Source: an uncultured Burkholderiales bacterium
GTDB lineage: Bacteria > Pseudomonadota > Gammaproteobacteria > Burkholderiales > Burkholderiaceae_C
Assembly (NCBI GenBank): GCA_903830725.1
Contig: CAIKVH010000103.1
Coordinates: 1-51,288, forward strand
Direction: 5' to 3'
Length of the DNA: 51,288 bases
The notes beneath the pieces were generated by a model that made no database searches, was not told where the DNA came from, and was given only the letters and a program-made list of their open reading frames with translations. This document shows, one piece after another, positions 1 through 9,510 of the stretch; within the stretch, counting starts at the first letter, position 1, and every line of letters starts with the position of its first letter. The translations under genes were made by a program, and so were the position numbers.

Positions 1-26
1 GATACACCTTGCTTAATGAAATAATT

Positions 27-312
27 TGGTGGGCCCACCTGGACTCGAACCAGGGACCAAAGGATTCGGGTTTGTGTGACTTTCGCCACTCCCTGGACTA
101 TGCCTTCACCATAGCTTGCGCTTTAGGTGGGTGCCGTCTAGTCTCTACACCTTCCGCATCATTTTCATGAGCGGCTTGGCTCGGTATTGCCGTATGCATG
201 GTCATGCACTTAGGTTTCGCCGAATTTGACACCATTCACTACACAGTTTCCACGCGTAGTGCACATTTCAACAATATGAGTCCTCTGCTCTAACCAACTG
301 AGCTATAGGCCC
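27..312 (-). tRNA. ileX: tRNA-Ile(CAU), interrupted by a group I intron
   Basis: The 5' exon (312..276, 37 nt) and the 3' exon (66..27, 40 nt, with encoded CCA) join into a normal 77-nt tRNA. The acceptor stem has 7 pairs including one T-G. The anticodon stem is GAGGA/TCCTT around the loop CTCATAA, and the T arm is CCTGG-TTCGAGT-CCAGG. The anticodon is CAT, so by sequence alone the tRNA could be elongator Met or the minor Ile tRNA whose wobble C becomes lysidine. The C4-G69 and C5-G68 pairs, recalled as TilS-recognition features, and the host of the known Azoarcus intron both favour Ile. The intron sits directly 3' of the anticodon, so the precursor cannot decode until spliced. The gene lies 57 bp past the stop codon of hrcA, on the same strand. 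Confidence 0.93.
67..275 (-). ncRNA. Group I self-splicing intron (Azoarcus-type, subgroup IC3-like)
   Basis: This 209-nt insertion carries the group I core in order on the minus strand. A P2 hairpin CACTAC/GTAGTG has a GGAAAC loop. A conserved P3/J3-4 block follows (GGTGTCAAATTCGGCG, then AAACCTAAG). P5 is capped by GCAA. P6 is CCGC-TCAT/ATGA-GCGG with a GAAA tetraloop. The P7 strands are AGACTAGACGGC and GGCATAGTCC. P9 is GTGGCGAAAGTCAC, and the last base is a G, as expected for omega-G. The 5' exon ends CAT and can pair with GTG in the intron (T.G at the splice site) as P1. From memory the core matches the roughly 205-nt Azoarcus tRNA-Ile ribozyme nearly base for base, while the P2, P5 and P6 arms differ but still pair. 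It has no open reading frame, so it cannot encode a homing endonuclease. Confidence 0.95.
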
Positions 313-369
313 GAAGCTGGTATTTTAACCCGAAGAATGCATCTCAAACATATTCATGTTTGAAGATTC

Positions 370-1377
370 TTATTTATGGCTAAGTGCGTTGGTCAAAAGC
401 TTTGACGTAATATCCACAATTTGGATCATCCGCTCGTAATGCATGCGCGTTGGGCCAATGACCCCTAAAGTCCCAACAACCTGCCCATCCATTTCGTACT
501 TTGCACTAACTACGGATAATTCTTCAACGGGTACGACTTGGCTCTCACCGCCAATATAAATCCTCACGCCCTCTGCTTTTGCAGAACTCTCCATGAGCCT
601 CAAGAGTTGAGCCTTTTGCTCAAACATATCAAAAGCTCGTCTGAGCTGGCCCAAATCACCAGAAAAGTCGCTAACTGACAACAAATTGCGTTCGCCGCTG
701 ATAATGACTTCGTCTTGAGCCTGGGTTAGCACCTCAGAGCTCACTTGGACTGCAGCCTGCATTAACTTGCCTATTTCCCCTCTGAGAGAATCCATCTCAG
801 CCTTAAGTTTCTCCCGCACCAGATCGAAACTCATCCCTGAATAATTAGAATTTAAGTAGTTTGACGTCTCAACAAGTTGCTGAGCAGAGTAATCCGCCTC
901 TGTAAAAATAACCCTATTTTGTACATCCCCGTCGGGTGAAACAATAATTACGAGAAGCCTTTTCTCGGACAACCGCATAAACTCAATATGACGAAAAACC
1001 ATTCCTCGTTTGGGAACCATGACAACGCCCACAAAGTGTGAGAGACTCGACAACATGTCGGCGGCATTGGCGATAATCTTTTGTGGCTGATCGGATTGCA
1101 AAACCGGAGTCTCAAGCGCATCCATTTTCGTAGTCAACATCGTGTCCACAAAAAGCCTGTAACCCCTAGATGTGGGAATTCTCCCGGCTGAGGTATGAGG
1201 ACTTGTAATTAACCCCAAGTCCTCCAAATCAGCCATCACATTTCTAATGGTTGCAGGAGAGAGCTCAATGCCTGAGGTTTTGGACAAAGTGCGAGAGGCG
1301 ACGGGTTGCCCGTCGGCAATGTAGCGCTCGACCAGCGTTTTTAACAAAAACTTGGCACGTTCATCAAGCATATTCAT
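370..1377 (-). CDS. hrcA: Heat-inducible transcription repressor HrcA
   Basis: This 335-aa protein is the repressor that binds CIRCE operators and is released on heat shock as chaperonin becomes occupied. The N-terminal winged helix (about residues 5-78) contains [16 protein letters not shown] (40-55) and [12 protein letters not shown] (61-72), both typical of HrcA. The C-terminal part ends with the conserved [14 protein letters not shown] (305-318). Length fits the family. A second ATG at codon 3 gives the more usual N-terminus MLDERAKFL. It is divergent from nadK with only 33 bp between the start codons, and I see no CIRCE there. A perfect CIRCE does lie at 20230..20256 before rpoH, a likely target in this same window. 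Confidence 0.95.
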   Translation of the reverse strand: MNMLDERAKFLLKTLVERYIADGQPVASRTLSKTSGIELSPATIRNVMADLEDLGLITSPHTSAGRIPTSRGYRLFVDTMLTTKMDALETPVLQSDQPQKIIANAADMLSSLSHFVGVVMVPKRGMVFRHIEFMRLSEKRLLVIIVSPDGDVQNRVIFTEADYSAQQLVETSNYLNSNYSGMSFDLVREKLKAEMDSLRGEIGKLMQAAVQVSSEVLTQAQDEVIISGERNLLSVSDFSGDLGQLRRAFDMFEQKAQLLRLMESSAKAEGVRIYIGGESQVVPVEELSVVSAKYEMDGQVVGTLGVIGPTRMHYERMIQIVDITSKLLTNALSHK

Positions 1378-1410
1378 ACAGAAGACAGATTTTAGTGATT
1401 TAATTTCCCT

Positions 1411-2352
1411 ATGAAATCAAAATTTCGACAAATTGCACTCATTGGCAAGTATGCCAAAGAAGTCAAAGAATCCAAAACAGCAAAGAACTTGGACAGTGTA
1501 AACCCGTCCAAACTGAGACAGACTGCCTCAACCTCTCAGATACTGCAGAGCTTAACTCATTTTTTGCACCTCCAAGGAGCAGATGTCGTTATCGAGAAAG
1601 AGACCGCAGAGAGTTGTGATCTTACCAACTCCCAAGTGCAAAATATCAATCAAATCGGCAAATCCTGTGACCTTGCCATTGTGGTGGGCGGCGACGGTAC
1701 GATGCTCGGGTTTGGCAGACAACTAGCACCTTACAACGTGCCCTTGATCGGGATTAACCAAGGACGGTTGGGTTTTATTACTGATATCGCGCTGGATCAA
1801 ATCGAGACCACCTTGGAACCCATGCTAAAGGGTAATTACACCGAGGATTTAAGAAGTCTCTTTCTAGGCAAAGTCATGCGCGATGATGCCTGTGTGTTTA
1901 GCACCCTTGCAATGAATGATGTCGTTGTCAACAGAGGAGCCACCTCGGGCATGGTGGAGCTCAGGGTCGAGGTCAACGGTCACTTTTTATCAAACCAAAG
2001 AGCAGATGGGTTAATCATTGCAACCCCAACCGGATCTACAGCATACGCACTCTCCTCTGGGGGACCCATCATTCACCCGGCTCTCGCTGGTTGGGTCTTA
2101 GTGCCTATCGCACCCCACACCCTATCGAATCGACCCATCGTGCTCGGTGATGATGCGCAAATCGCAATTGAGCTCGTGTCTGGTAAGGATGCGAGTGCAA
2201 ACTTTGATATGCAGTCACTCGCCGCTTTAATAAAAGGGGACCGCATAACCGTGTCTAAGTCAGAACACAAAGTACGTTTTCTGCACCCTGTGGGTTGGAG
2301 TTATTTTGATACGCTTCGTAAGAAACTGCATTGGAATGAGGGTGTGGCATGA
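1411..2352 (+). CDS. nadK: NAD kinase
   Basis: This cytosolic enzyme phosphorylates NAD(+) to NADP(+) using ATP. The protein is 313 aa. The family signature GGDGT is at 93-97, followed by NQGRLGF (116-122), NDVVVNRG near 170 and the [16 protein letters not shown] block near 205-220. An N-terminal segment of about 20 residues (around 15-40) rich in Lys, Ser and Asn is longer than in compact homologues and is probably an unstructured insertion. The stop overlaps the start of recN by 4 bp (ATGA), indicating translational coupling. It heads the nadK-recN-rapZ operon and diverges from hrcA, an arrangement common in Burkholderiales. Confidence 0.95.
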   Translation: MKSKFRQIALIGKYAKEVKESKTAKNLDSVNPSKLRQTASTSQILQSLTHFLHLQGADVVIEKETAESCDLTNSQVQNINQIGKSCDLAIVVGGDGTMLGFGRQLAPYNVPLIGINQGRLGFITDIALDQIETTLEPMLKGNYTEDLRSLFLGKVMRDDACVFSTLAMNDVVVNRGATSGMVELRVEVNGHFLSNQRADGLIIATPTGSTAYALSSGGPIIHPALAGWVLVPIAPHTLSNRPIVLGDDAQIAIELVSGKDASANFDMQSLAALIKGDRITVSKSEHKVRFLHPVGWSYFDTLRKKLHWNEGVA

Positions 2353-4085
2353 GCTTAAAACGCATCACGCTTAAAGACTTTGTTATCGTTAAGCATTTAG
2401 AGTTGGATCTATCGGGTGGATTTTCAGTTTTAAGCGGTGAGACTGGGGCTGGTAAGTCCATTTTGATTGACGCTATTCAACTTGCTCTTGGAAACAGAGC
2501 CGAGACCTCTGTCATCCGAGAAGGCGCCCTTAAAACAGAGATCACCTTAGAGATCGAGGCGCCTCAAAGTCTTGAGCCCTGGCTTGAGGAGCAGGGCTTT
2601 AGTTTTGAGGCGGGTCAAACCGATCTCCTCCTCAAAAGAGTGATCGAGTCAGGAGGCAAGAGTAGAGCCTGGATTAACGCAAGCCCTGCCACTGCAACGC
2701 AATTAAGGGAGATCGGAGAGCGGTTGATTGACATACACGGTCAACACGCTTGGCAAAGCTTAACGAGGCCTCAGTCCGTAAGAGCTCTCTTGGACGCTTA
2801 TGCCGGAGTATCCACAGCCCAGCTCTACAAGCTGTGGACCGTATGGCGTGAGGCGACTCAGAATTTAGTTCGCGCTCAAAATGAACAAGACAAACTTCAC
2901 TCGGAGCGCGAGCGCCTCCTCTGGCAGATCACCGAAGTTGATAAGCTCGCACCGCAGGATAATGAGTGGGAGAGCTTGAACACTCAGCACACACGGCTTG
3001 CTAATGCACAAACCCTAATTGATGTTGCTCAAAAAGCCTACAACGCCCTACAAGGAGAGGAGGAAGGAGCCAATCAATTCATCGCCAGTGCTCAATCCGA
3101 GTTGGACTCTAACGCGCACCTTGATCCCGAATTTAACGAATTGAGTGAAGCACTCTCCAGCGCCAGCGCTCAGATATCAGACGTTGCTCACTCCTTACAG
3201 TCATGGCTTAAGCGAACTGATTTGGATCCACAAAGGCTCGCAGAACTAGACGAGCGGATGTCTTTATGGCTCTCACTTGCAAGGCGCTATAAAAGACAAC
3301 CTGCTGAATTGCCCGAGCTCTACGGTTCTTGGAGAACTGAGCTTGAACGCTTAGACCGTGCGGTCGATTTAGGAGCGTTGGAGGCAACCGAGTTGGCCGC
3401 TCAAAAAGCCTACTCCGCACAAGCAAAAGAGGTTGGAATCATCAGACGCAAAGCAGCCCCCAAGCTCTCCGCGGCAATCACCGAGGCCATGCAAGGGCTT
3501 GGCATGCAAGGCGGCTCATTTGTGGTTCAAATTGAAACTGCAGACCAACCTGGCCCCCAGGGTTTGGAGGAGGTTGCATTTTTAGTTGCTGGTCACGCGG
3601 GTGCAACACCAAGGGCCGTCGCAAAAGTAGCCTCAGGTGGAGAGCTCTCAAGGATCTCCTTGGCGATTGCAGTGACAACAAGCCAGCTCGGTGAGGCACA
3701 GACCCTGATATTCGATGAGGTTGACTCCGGGGTTGGTGGTGCTGTGGCTCAAACGGTTGGGCGACTTATGAGAAAACTGGGACTAGACCGACAAGTGCTT
3801 GCTGTCACCCATCTCCCTCAGGTTGCAGCCTGTGCTGATCACCACTGGGTCGTATCAAAGGCCCCAAGCCCAAGTGGTGCCGTTAGTCAAATGGACTGCG
3901 TGACAAGCGAGGATCGGGTCAAAGAAATAGCGAGAATGTTGGGCGGCGAAGTGCTCTCGGACACAACCTTAGCCCATGCACGAGAGATGCTCCAGCAAAT
4001 GACTGATATCCCAAGTACTGCTGAGAAATCAACAGCAGATAAAACAACCCCGACAAAGAAAAAAAGGAGCACCCCTCATGAGTAG
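2349..4085 (+). CDS. recN: DNA repair protein RecN
   Basis: RecN is an SMC-like ATPase that helps in recombinational repair of double-strand breaks on the nucleoid. The 578-aa protein has Walker A GETGAGKS at 30-37, a long central coiled-coil-prone region rich in Glu, Gln and Leu (about 150-380), the ABC signature SGGELSR near 429, and Walker [13 protein letters not shown] near 453. The Lys/Thr-rich C-terminal tail ([12 protein letters not shown]) is probably disordered. The start overlaps nadK by 4 bp, and the 3' end overlaps rapZ by 8 bp, so the three genes are most likely cotranscribed and translationally coupled. Confidence 0.96.
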   Translation: MSLKRITLKDFVIVKHLELDLSGGFSVLSGETGAGKSILIDAIQLALGNRAETSVIREGALKTEITLEIEAPQSLEPWLEEQGFSFEAGQTDLLLKRVIESGGKSRAWINASPATATQLREIGERLIDIHGQHAWQSLTRPQSVRALLDAYAGVSTAQLYKLWTVWREATQNLVRAQNEQDKLHSERERLLWQITEVDKLAPQDNEWESLNTQHTRLANAQTLIDVAQKAYNALQGEEEGANQFIASAQSELDSNAHLDPEFNELSEALSSASAQISDVAHSLQSWLKRTDLDPQRLAELDERMSLWLSLARRYKRQPAELPELYGSWRTELERLDRAVDLGALEATELAAQKAYSAQAKEVGIIRRKAAPKLSAAITEAMQGLGMQGGSFVVQIETADQPGPQGLEEVAFLVAGHAGATPRAVAKVASGGELSRISLAIAVTTSQLGEAQTLIFDEVDSGVGGAVAQTVGRLMRKLGLDRQVLAVTHLPQVAACADHHWVVSKAPSPSGAVSQMDCVTSEDRVKEIARMLGGEVLSDTTLAHAREMLQQMTDIPSTAEKSTADKTTPTKKKRSTPHE

Positions 4086-4989
4086 CGAGTTGGTGCTGAT
4101 CACGGGAATGTCGGGCTCAGGCAAATCTGTTGCTTTGCACGCACTTGAGGATCTAGGATATTACTGTGTTGACAACCTGCCCCCTGAGCTACTGCTCTCC
4201 TTTGTTGATCTTGAAAATAAATTAAAAGCCGAGAAAGTTGCCATTGCAATGGATGTCAGGAGTCGTGGCGCGCTCCCTTTGGTACCAGCTCAACTGGCGC
4301 AACTTAGAGAAAGAAACATCAATATTCGTCTCCTTTTTTTAGAGTGCAATACAAATACTCTTGTGCACCGGTACTCTGAGACCAGGAGACGACACCCACT
4401 GAGTCAATTAACTGCGCCACTTGAAAGCGACGCTACAACCCTCCCTAGCGAGACTGAAAATCTTAACACTCCAAGCCTTCGAAACCTCAGCGAATCGATA
4501 GAACTCGAGCGGGAGCTCTTAGCGGACCTGCGTGAGATGTCCCACATCATTGACACCAGCTTGCTCAAACGCTCTAAGCTCCAAAGTTACATCCACTCGC
4601 TTATCGGCGCCCCAGCGGCTGCGTTGACCCTTATGTTCGAGTCCTTTGCTTTCAAACGCGGAATCCCCGTCCACGCAGATTACGTGTTTGATGTAAGGAT
4701 GCTCCCCAATCCGCACTACGATCCAAACCTTAAAGAACTCACTGGACTAGACGCTCCAGTGGCTCAGTGGCTGGATCAACACGCAGATGTCAAAGCGATG
4801 GGGGACCAGATATCTCAATTTGTCACCAATTGGCTTCCCGCATTGGATGAAGATCACCGCAGTTATGTCACCATCGCTATTGGTTGCACGGGGGGCCAAC
4901 ATCGATCGGTTTATTTAGTAGAAAAATTAGCACAACAGTTCTCCTCCAACTGGGTTACCTTAAAACGCCACCGCGAGCTAGGGGATTGA
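4078..4989 (+). CDS. rapZ: RNase adapter / nucleotide-binding protein RapZ
   Basis: RapZ-family P-loop proteins bind nucleotides. In enterobacteria RapZ senses glucosamine-6-phosphate and guides RNase E to the sRNA GlmZ; whether that role holds here is unknown. The 303-aa protein has Walker A GMSGSGKS (10-17), [13 protein letters not shown] just after it, RRRHPLS near 103, and the conserved C-terminal block [19 protein letters not shown] followed by HRELGD at the very end. A hydrophilic insertion rich in Thr, Ser and Asn (about 107-135) separates RRRHPLS from [10 protein letters not shown] and is not part of the usual core. It overlaps recN by 8 bp. No hprK or ptsN, frequent partners elsewhere, is adjacent. 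Confidence 0.93.
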   Translation: MSSELVLITGMSGSGKSVALHALEDLGYYCVDNLPPELLLSFVDLENKLKAEKVAIAMDVRSRGALPLVPAQLAQLRERNINIRLLFLECNTNTLVHRYSETRRRHPLSQLTAPLESDATTLPSETENLNTPSLRNLSESIELERELLADLREMSHIIDTSLLKRSKLQSYIHSLIGAPAAALTLMFESFAFKRGIPVHADYVFDVRMLPNPHYDPNLKELTGLDAPVAQWLDQHADVKAMGDQISQFVTNWLPALDEDHRSYVTIAIGCTGGQHRSVYLVEKLAQQFSSNWVTLKRHRELGD

Positions 4990-5004
4990 AGTAGGGGATT
5001 GAAT
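4979..5004 (+). repeat. 13-bp tandem duplication across the rapZ stop codon
   Basis: Two adjacent 13-bp units, TAGGGGATTGAAG and TAGGGGATTGAAT (12 of 13 identical), cover the last codons and the TGA of rapZ. The second copy lies in the intergenic space. Period and placement resemble the duplications at 19760..19798 and 47811..47833. Confidence 0.85.
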
Positions 5005-5029
5005 TATGAGATTTAAGTAGCAAAGTGAG

Positions 5030-6115
5030 CTAGGAAGCCGATGCCTCCAAGAGCTTTCTGACAGGAGCGGGCAACCCTAAGACTCGCCAACTCTTTTGAT
5101 CAACCCAAGCTCCCCCAGTCGAAGGGGCTTGGGTTAAAAGTTCTAACTTCTGCGCGTTAAAACTGTTCGTTTGTATCCAGTGCAATATCAGTTCTTTATG
5201 GGTGAGTGCATGTCTAACGGGTTCTAGATAGCTTAATTTCTTAGCGCTAACTTTGCCCACAAACGCGTCAAACTCTTCTTGACCCAGAAACACGGGCACA
5301 CAGTAAAGTCCAGCCCAGATACCCTTTGTGGGTCTTCTCTCTAACCACAGTTGCTTTTTATCGTTCATTAAGCAAATCATCCACAAAGACTGCGTAGTGC
5401 GCTTGACCTTCTTTGTTTTAACCGGGTAGGCCAGCGGATTTCCCTCTCGCCTTGCCACGCACAAAGACTTTGCAGGACAAGACTCACATTTTGGATTTTT
5501 GGGGGTACACACGGTCGCCCCCAAATCCATAATACCCTGCGTGTAGGTGGGCATATCTTTTTCTGAACCGGGGAGCAACTCAAGGGCTAGGCCGGATAAC
5601 TCGCGTAGGTTGGAGTTAACAGATAAATCAAAACCGTAACCCATAAGCCGAGTTAGAACGCGTTTAACGTTACCGTCTAGTATGGGGACGCGCTTCGAAA
5701 AACAAATGGATGCAATTGCCGCTGCAGTGCTGGGTCCAATACCGGGAAGGGTTTGCAGGGTTTGAAAATCATTAGGAAATTTTCCGCCGTGAAGATTTAC
5801 GACGTCTTGGGCGCAGCGGTGAAGGTTGCGGGCTCTTGAGTAATACCCAAGCCCACTCCAAAGGCCCAAAACCGCATCTTGATCCGCCCGAGCGAGGCTT
5901 TGAACGTTTGGAAAACGTTTCATAAAGCGCTGAAAATAAGCGATGACCGTCACGACCTGGGTCTGTTGTAGCATGATCTCAGAGACCCACACCCGGTAGG
6001 GATCTAATACCTCTTGCCAGGGCAGGTCGTGGCGTCCGTGACTGCGTTGCCACTTTACCAAAAATTTGGCAAAGCTATTCTTGGGTGAACGGGGCTTTAT
6101 TGACGCAGTATTCAC
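5030..6115 (-). CDS. mutY: A/G-specific adenine glycosylase MutY
   Basis: MutY removes adenine mispaired with 8-oxoguanine. The sequence shows WVSEIMLQQTQV with the catalytic Glu, the helix-hairpin-helix LPGIGPSTAAAIAS, the catalytic Asp in PILDGNVKRVL, and an iron-sulfur site C-x6-C-x2-C-x5-C (CTPKNPKCESCPAKSLC). A C-terminal NUDIX-like recognition domain follows (LERRPTKGIWAGLY). The start is uncertain: no in-frame ATG precedes the conserved part. I chose the GTG at 6115 (361 aa), 14 bp after the mutM stop codon. The open frame continues upstream to a TTG at 6202 (390 aa) that would overlap mutM, and neither has a clear ribosome-binding site. mutM lies directly upstream on the same strand, a functional pair of the GO system. 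Confidence 0.94.
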   Translation of the reverse strand: MNTASIKPRSPKNSFAKFLVKWQRSHGRHDLPWQEVLDPYRVWVSEIMLQQTQVVTVIAYFQRFMKRFPNVQSLARADQDAVLGLWSGLGYYSRARNLHRCAQDVVNLHGGKFPNDFQTLQTLPGIGPSTAAAIASICFSKRVPILDGNVKRVLTRLMGYGFDLSVNSNLRELSGLALELLPGSEKDMPTYTQGIMDLGATVCTPKNPKCESCPAKSLCVARREGNPLAYPVKTKKVKRTTQSLWMICLMNDKKQLWLERRPTKGIWAGLYCVPVFLGQEEFDAFVGKVSAKKLSYLEPVRHALTHKELILHWIQTNSFNAQKLELLTQAPSTGGAWVDQKSWRVLGLPAPVRKLLEASAS

Positions 6116-6129
6116 AAAAATATAACAGT

Positions 6130-6987
6130 CTACTTTTGGCAAACAGGGCAAAAGAAAGTTGATCGTTGTCCTTGAACAATTTGTTTGACCGCCGTCTGAC
6201 AACGTCTACAGGGCTGACCTTGGCGACCATACACAAAACTCTCTAGTTGAAAATATCCGCTCTCACCCATTGCATTAGAGAAATTTTGCAGCGTACTGCC
6301 CCCCACTTCAATGGCCCGTGCAAGCGTATCCCGAATAGATTGATGTAGCAAAATGCTTTGAGCTTTTGTGATCTTAGCGCTCGAACGTGTTGGCCTTATT
6401 CCAGCCAAAAACAAAGATTCACTGGCATAGATATTACCTACCCCAACCACAATTTGTCCTCCTAAAAGGGCTTGCTTAACGCTGAGTCTTCGCGCCTTAA
6501 GAGATTTATAAAAATCCAGGGCTGTGAAATCCTCCCCCAACGGCTCAACCCCAAGTCGTCCGAGTAACTTTTCGACAATGGGGGCCTGGGCATTGTTTGC
6601 AAAAACCACAGCACCGAATCGACGTGGATCATTTAGGATCAAGGTCCCTTGGTTGGTTTGCATTACAAAATGATCGTGAGTTCTAGCAACAGTTGCAACT
6701 GCGTTGACACCCCGCCCCCCCTGCTCCCCCTGGAGTTGCGGCAATGGCTCAAAGCGCAACGAACCTGACATGCCAAGATGGAGTATTAAAAGAGCGGGGT
6801 CCATCTCGATGAGCAAATATTTACCTCGTCGGTTAACACGCTTAACGCATAATCCCTGCAAATCTTGGGGCAAACATCCCAAGGGCCACCTAAGGGGCTT
6901 GCCAAGGCGGACGCTTTGTATTTTTGCACCTTTAATTCGGTCAGCAAAACTAAGTCGGGTTACTTCAACTTCGGGTAATTCAGGCAT
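6130..6987 (-). CDS. mutM: Formamidopyrimidine-DNA glycosylase MutM (Fpg)
   Basis: This bifunctional glycosylase/AP lyase excises 8-oxoguanine and ring-opened purines. The 285-aa protein begins MPELPEVE, giving the catalytic N-terminal Pro and the following Glu once Met is removed. It has [16 protein letters not shown], and a C-terminal zinc finger C-x2-C...C-x2-C (CRRC and CPVC) ending at the last residues. A glycine- and glutamine-rich insertion (near [12 protein letters not shown], about 105-120) makes it slightly longer than the E. coli protein of 269 aa. It lies upstream of mutY on the minus strand and is divergent from the TPR-lolB-ispE run. Confidence 0.96.
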   Translation of the reverse strand: MPELPEVEVTRLSFADRIKGAKIQSVRLGKPLRWPLGCLPQDLQGLCVKRVNRRGKYLLIEMDPALLILHLGMSGSLRFEPLPQLQGEQGGRGVNAVATVARTHDHFVMQTNQGTLILNDPRRFGAVVFANNAQAPIVEKLLGRLGVEPLGEDFTALDFYKSLKARRLSVKQALLGGQIVVGVGNIYASESLFLAGIRPTRSSAKITKAQSILLHQSIRDTLARAIEVGGSTLQNFSNAMGESGYFQLESFVYGRQGQPCRRCQTAVKQIVQGQRSTFFCPVCQK

Positions 6988-7072
6988 GGGCGAGCAAAAG
7001 TTAGTTCCTTGGCATTATCATCTGAGTATGCAACCTCTAATTCATATCAGTCAATTAGCCCCTATTAGTCAG

Positions 7073-8887
7073 ATGAAATCCTCCACAGCATATGGCGCAA
7101 AAAACACATCCCGTATCCGCTTGGGTAAATTCCGCGCATTCGAGGTAGCCTTCCTGGGGATGCTAATTTGCATAGGTAGCGCAACTGCAGCCCCGCCAAA
7201 GCCCAAGAGCGGGTCAGCTACAACCCCGCCCAATCAAAGCACCACTGAGAGCATCAAGAATTCGAACATGAGCGCAGAGTTGATGCTTGAGATTTTGTTG
7301 GGCGAGCTCAACAATGAGGAAGGCGTTCCAGCAACCGGGTATTCGCTGTTACTGGACGCAGCTCGCAAGAGCCGCGACCCAGGACTTTATAAGCGTGCGA
7401 TTGATATCGCTTTGCACGCCCGCTCCGGACCTTCCGCCCTAGAGGCGGCAAGGGCCTGGAAAAGCGCAGCGCCCTCCTCCAGAGAGGCTAACCGCTATGT
7501 TCTAGATATTTTGCTAGCGCTTAATAAGGTCGATCAGTCCGAGGAACCCTTAAGAACCGATCTCTTGCTAACCCCCCAAATTGAGCAAGCTAAGGCAATT
7601 GCTCAAATTCCACAACTGTACGCGCAGGTTAACAATAAAGCCAGCGCTGCAACGGTTGTGGAGCAAGCTTTGAGTATTTTTAAAACGCGTTCAGACACCT
7701 CGGCAGTATCTTGGGTAACGATTGCCAAAATGCGTTTGCTCGCCAACTTGTCGGAGTCCTCGCTTCAGGCGCTAAAAAAAGGGCTACAAATCGAGCCCGA
7801 ATCCCCACTTGGGGCATTGCTAGCCATTGAATTAGCAAGTGCTCACACACCTGGGGCCGAGGATTTGGTCGGGCCAGCGCTGGACCTACAAACCAATCCA
7901 ACTATTCGCCTGCAGTGGGTCCGCGGCTTGATAGAGATGGATAGGCTCAATGAGGCGGGTGAACAGCTTATAAAGATCACTGCTAAATCCCCTCAATTTC
8001 CAGACGGATGGCTGTTACTAGGTAGTTTACAACTGGAGTTAGCTCAGTTTGATAAGGCTCAGGAGAGCCTGACAAAGTATCTAAAGCTTGCCTCTGAGTC
8101 ACCAGATTTAGTTAATTCTCAAGGCATGGGTCAAGCCTACTTGATGATGGCGCAAATTGCGCAAAAAGGAAATAACGAGAGCTTGGCTGACAGTTGGCTC
8201 TCAAAGATTGAGGACCCTCAACTGGTTTTAAGAGCCCAGTTTCAGCGCGCTAGTATTTTGGCGAGCAAGGGTAAATTAAAAGAAGCCATTGACTTGGTTG
8301 AGCGTTTGCCGATTAAATCGCGCGAGGAGGTGCGAAGTAAAGTTTTGGCTAAAGCACAACTCTACCGAGACGCCAAAGAATATGAAAGTGCTTACAACAC
8401 TTTATCGAAATATCTAAGTTCAAACCCAACTGATGTGGACATTTCGTATGAACTATCTATGCTTGCTGAAAAGCTCCAACGGTATCCAGAGATGGAGCGG
8501 ATTTTGCGCTCCATTATCTCGACTCATCCCGACTACGCGCAGGCCTATAACGCATTAGGTTTCTCGCTAGCTGACCGAAATTTAATGCTCCCCGAGGCCA
8601 AAAAACTCATTGTCAAGGCACTAGAGTTTTTACCCAACGATCCCTTCATCACAGATAGTTTAGGCTGGGTTGAATACCGTTTAGGTAACAACGCACAAGC
8701 CCTGACTATTTTGGAGCGCGCCTATGCGAGCAAAACAGATGCTGAAATTGCGGCGCATTTGGGCGAGGTGATGTGGGCTCTAAAGAAAAATGATGCAGCT
8801 CTTAAAGTTTGGAGAGAGGGTCTCAAAATGAATCCAAATAATGAAGTTTTAAAGGAAACCATTACTCGGCTAAAAGCGCCCCTTTAA
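7073..8887 (+). CDS. Exported tetratricopeptide-repeat protein
   Basis: The specific function is not recognised. From the ATG at 7073 the product is 604 aa with a basic N-region, a hydrophobic stretch (FLGMLICIGSATAA) ending in a plausible signal-peptidase site, then a Pro/Ser/Thr-rich linker and a long alpha-helical solenoid. Clear TPR units are seen near WLLLGSLQLELAQFDKAQ, near AYNALGFSLADR, and in the last 110 residues (LGWVEYRLGNNAQALTILERAY, LGEVMWALKKNDAALKVW). An in-frame ATG at 7028 would add 15 residues, and the frame remains open further upstream inside mutM antisense, which I reject. A TPR gene preceding lolB and ispE is conserved in Burkholderiales and suggests an envelope role, which remains inference. 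Confidence 0.85.
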   Translation: MKSSTAYGAKNTSRIRLGKFRAFEVAFLGMLICIGSATAAPPKPKSGSATTPPNQSTTESIKNSNMSAELMLEILLGELNNEEGVPATGYSLLLDAARKSRDPGLYKRAIDIALHARSGPSALEAARAWKSAAPSSREANRYVLDILLALNKVDQSEEPLRTDLLLTPQIEQAKAIAQIPQLYAQVNNKASAATVVEQALSIFKTRSDTSAVSWVTIAKMRLLANLSESSLQALKKGLQIEPESPLGALLAIELASAHTPGAEDLVGPALDLQTNPTIRLQWVRGLIEMDRLNEAGEQLIKITAKSPQFPDGWLLLGSLQLELAQFDKAQESLTKYLKLASESPDLVNSQGMGQAYLMMAQIAQKGNNESLADSWLSKIEDPQLVLRAQFQRASILASKGKLKEAIDLVERLPIKSREEVRSKVLAKAQLYRDAKEYESAYNTLSKYLSSNPTDVDISYELSMLAEKLQRYPEMERILRSIISTHPDYAQAYNALGFSLADRNLMLPEAKKLIVKALEFLPNDPFITDSLGWVEYRLGNNAQALTILERAYASKTDAEIAAHLGEVMWALKKNDAALKVWREGLKMNPNNEVLKETITRLKAPL

Positions 8888-8949
8888 ATCACAGCTAAAC
8901 CAGCCCAACCAGTTATACCCTAGTTGATTTTCATCTGCACTCAACCTCC

Positions 8950-9501
8950 ATGTTCCCCAACTCACGCCGACTAGCCTGGACGTTTTATGGGCTCTTTTGC
9001 CTCCTTGTGCTGAGCGCTTGTGCGACCCATGGACTTTTGCGTCCTTCGCCCCAAAACGCACTTGACTCAAACCCATTGGCCTCTTGGAGCGGGAAAATGA
9101 GTCTGACCCTTGAGACCGAGCCCAAACAGACTTTCACTGCAGAGTTTGATCTTCAGGGTGACGCTCAGATCGGGGAAATGCAGTTTTATACAAGCCTTGG
9201 GACAACGCTTGCGCAAGCGAAGTGGGACAAAGACGGCGCAGAGTTACTGAGCCAGGGCAAGGCTAGTCTTCATTTCAACTCCATCCAAGCACTATCGCAA
9301 AAGTATATGGGGGCAACACTTCCGGTTGAAATGATTTTTGCTTGGGCAAATGGATCTGAGCCCAAAGCGCCTGAAGGTTGGAGCCTAGTTCAGAGCGCTC
9401 CCACGATAAGCGCTACGGGACCAGGTGAGTTGAGAGCGACTCGTGTGCACCCTTTGCCTGTCGTGCAGTTAAGAGTTTGGTTGAAGCGAACGAGCGAGTA
9501 G
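8950..9501 (+). CDS. lolB: Outer-membrane lipoprotein LolB
   Basis: LolB is the outer-membrane receptor that accepts lipoproteins from the periplasmic carrier LolA and inserts them. The 183-aa product has a lipoprotein signal peptide with lipobox LSAC (Cys near residue 24). After it come SWSGKMSLTLE, a beta-rich core and LPVEMIFAWANG, consistent with LolB of Betaproteobacteria. Sequence conservation in this family is weak, so the call also rests on position: between a TPR gene and ispE, only 9 bp upstream of ispE. Confidence 0.88.
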   Translation: MFPNSRRLAWTFYGLFCLLVLSACATHGLLRPSPQNALDSNPLASWSGKMSLTLETEPKQTFTAEFDLQGDAQIGEMQFYTSLGTTLAQAKWDKDGAELLSQGKASLHFNSIQALSQKYMGATLPVEMIFAWANGSEPKAPEGWSLVQSAPTISATGPGELRATRVHPLPVVQLRVWLKRTSE

Positions 9502-9510
9502 CTAAAAGTT

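Noticed and set aside
27-312. Elongator tRNA-Met
   Set aside because: The anticodon CAT would allow it, but the C4-G69 and C5-G68 pairs and the known host tRNA of this intron type point to Ile. It is not fully excluded.
6704-7072. Upstream extension of the TPR gene frame
   Set aside because: It runs antisense through mutM and lacks a signal peptide until the ATG at 7073, where a clear one begins.
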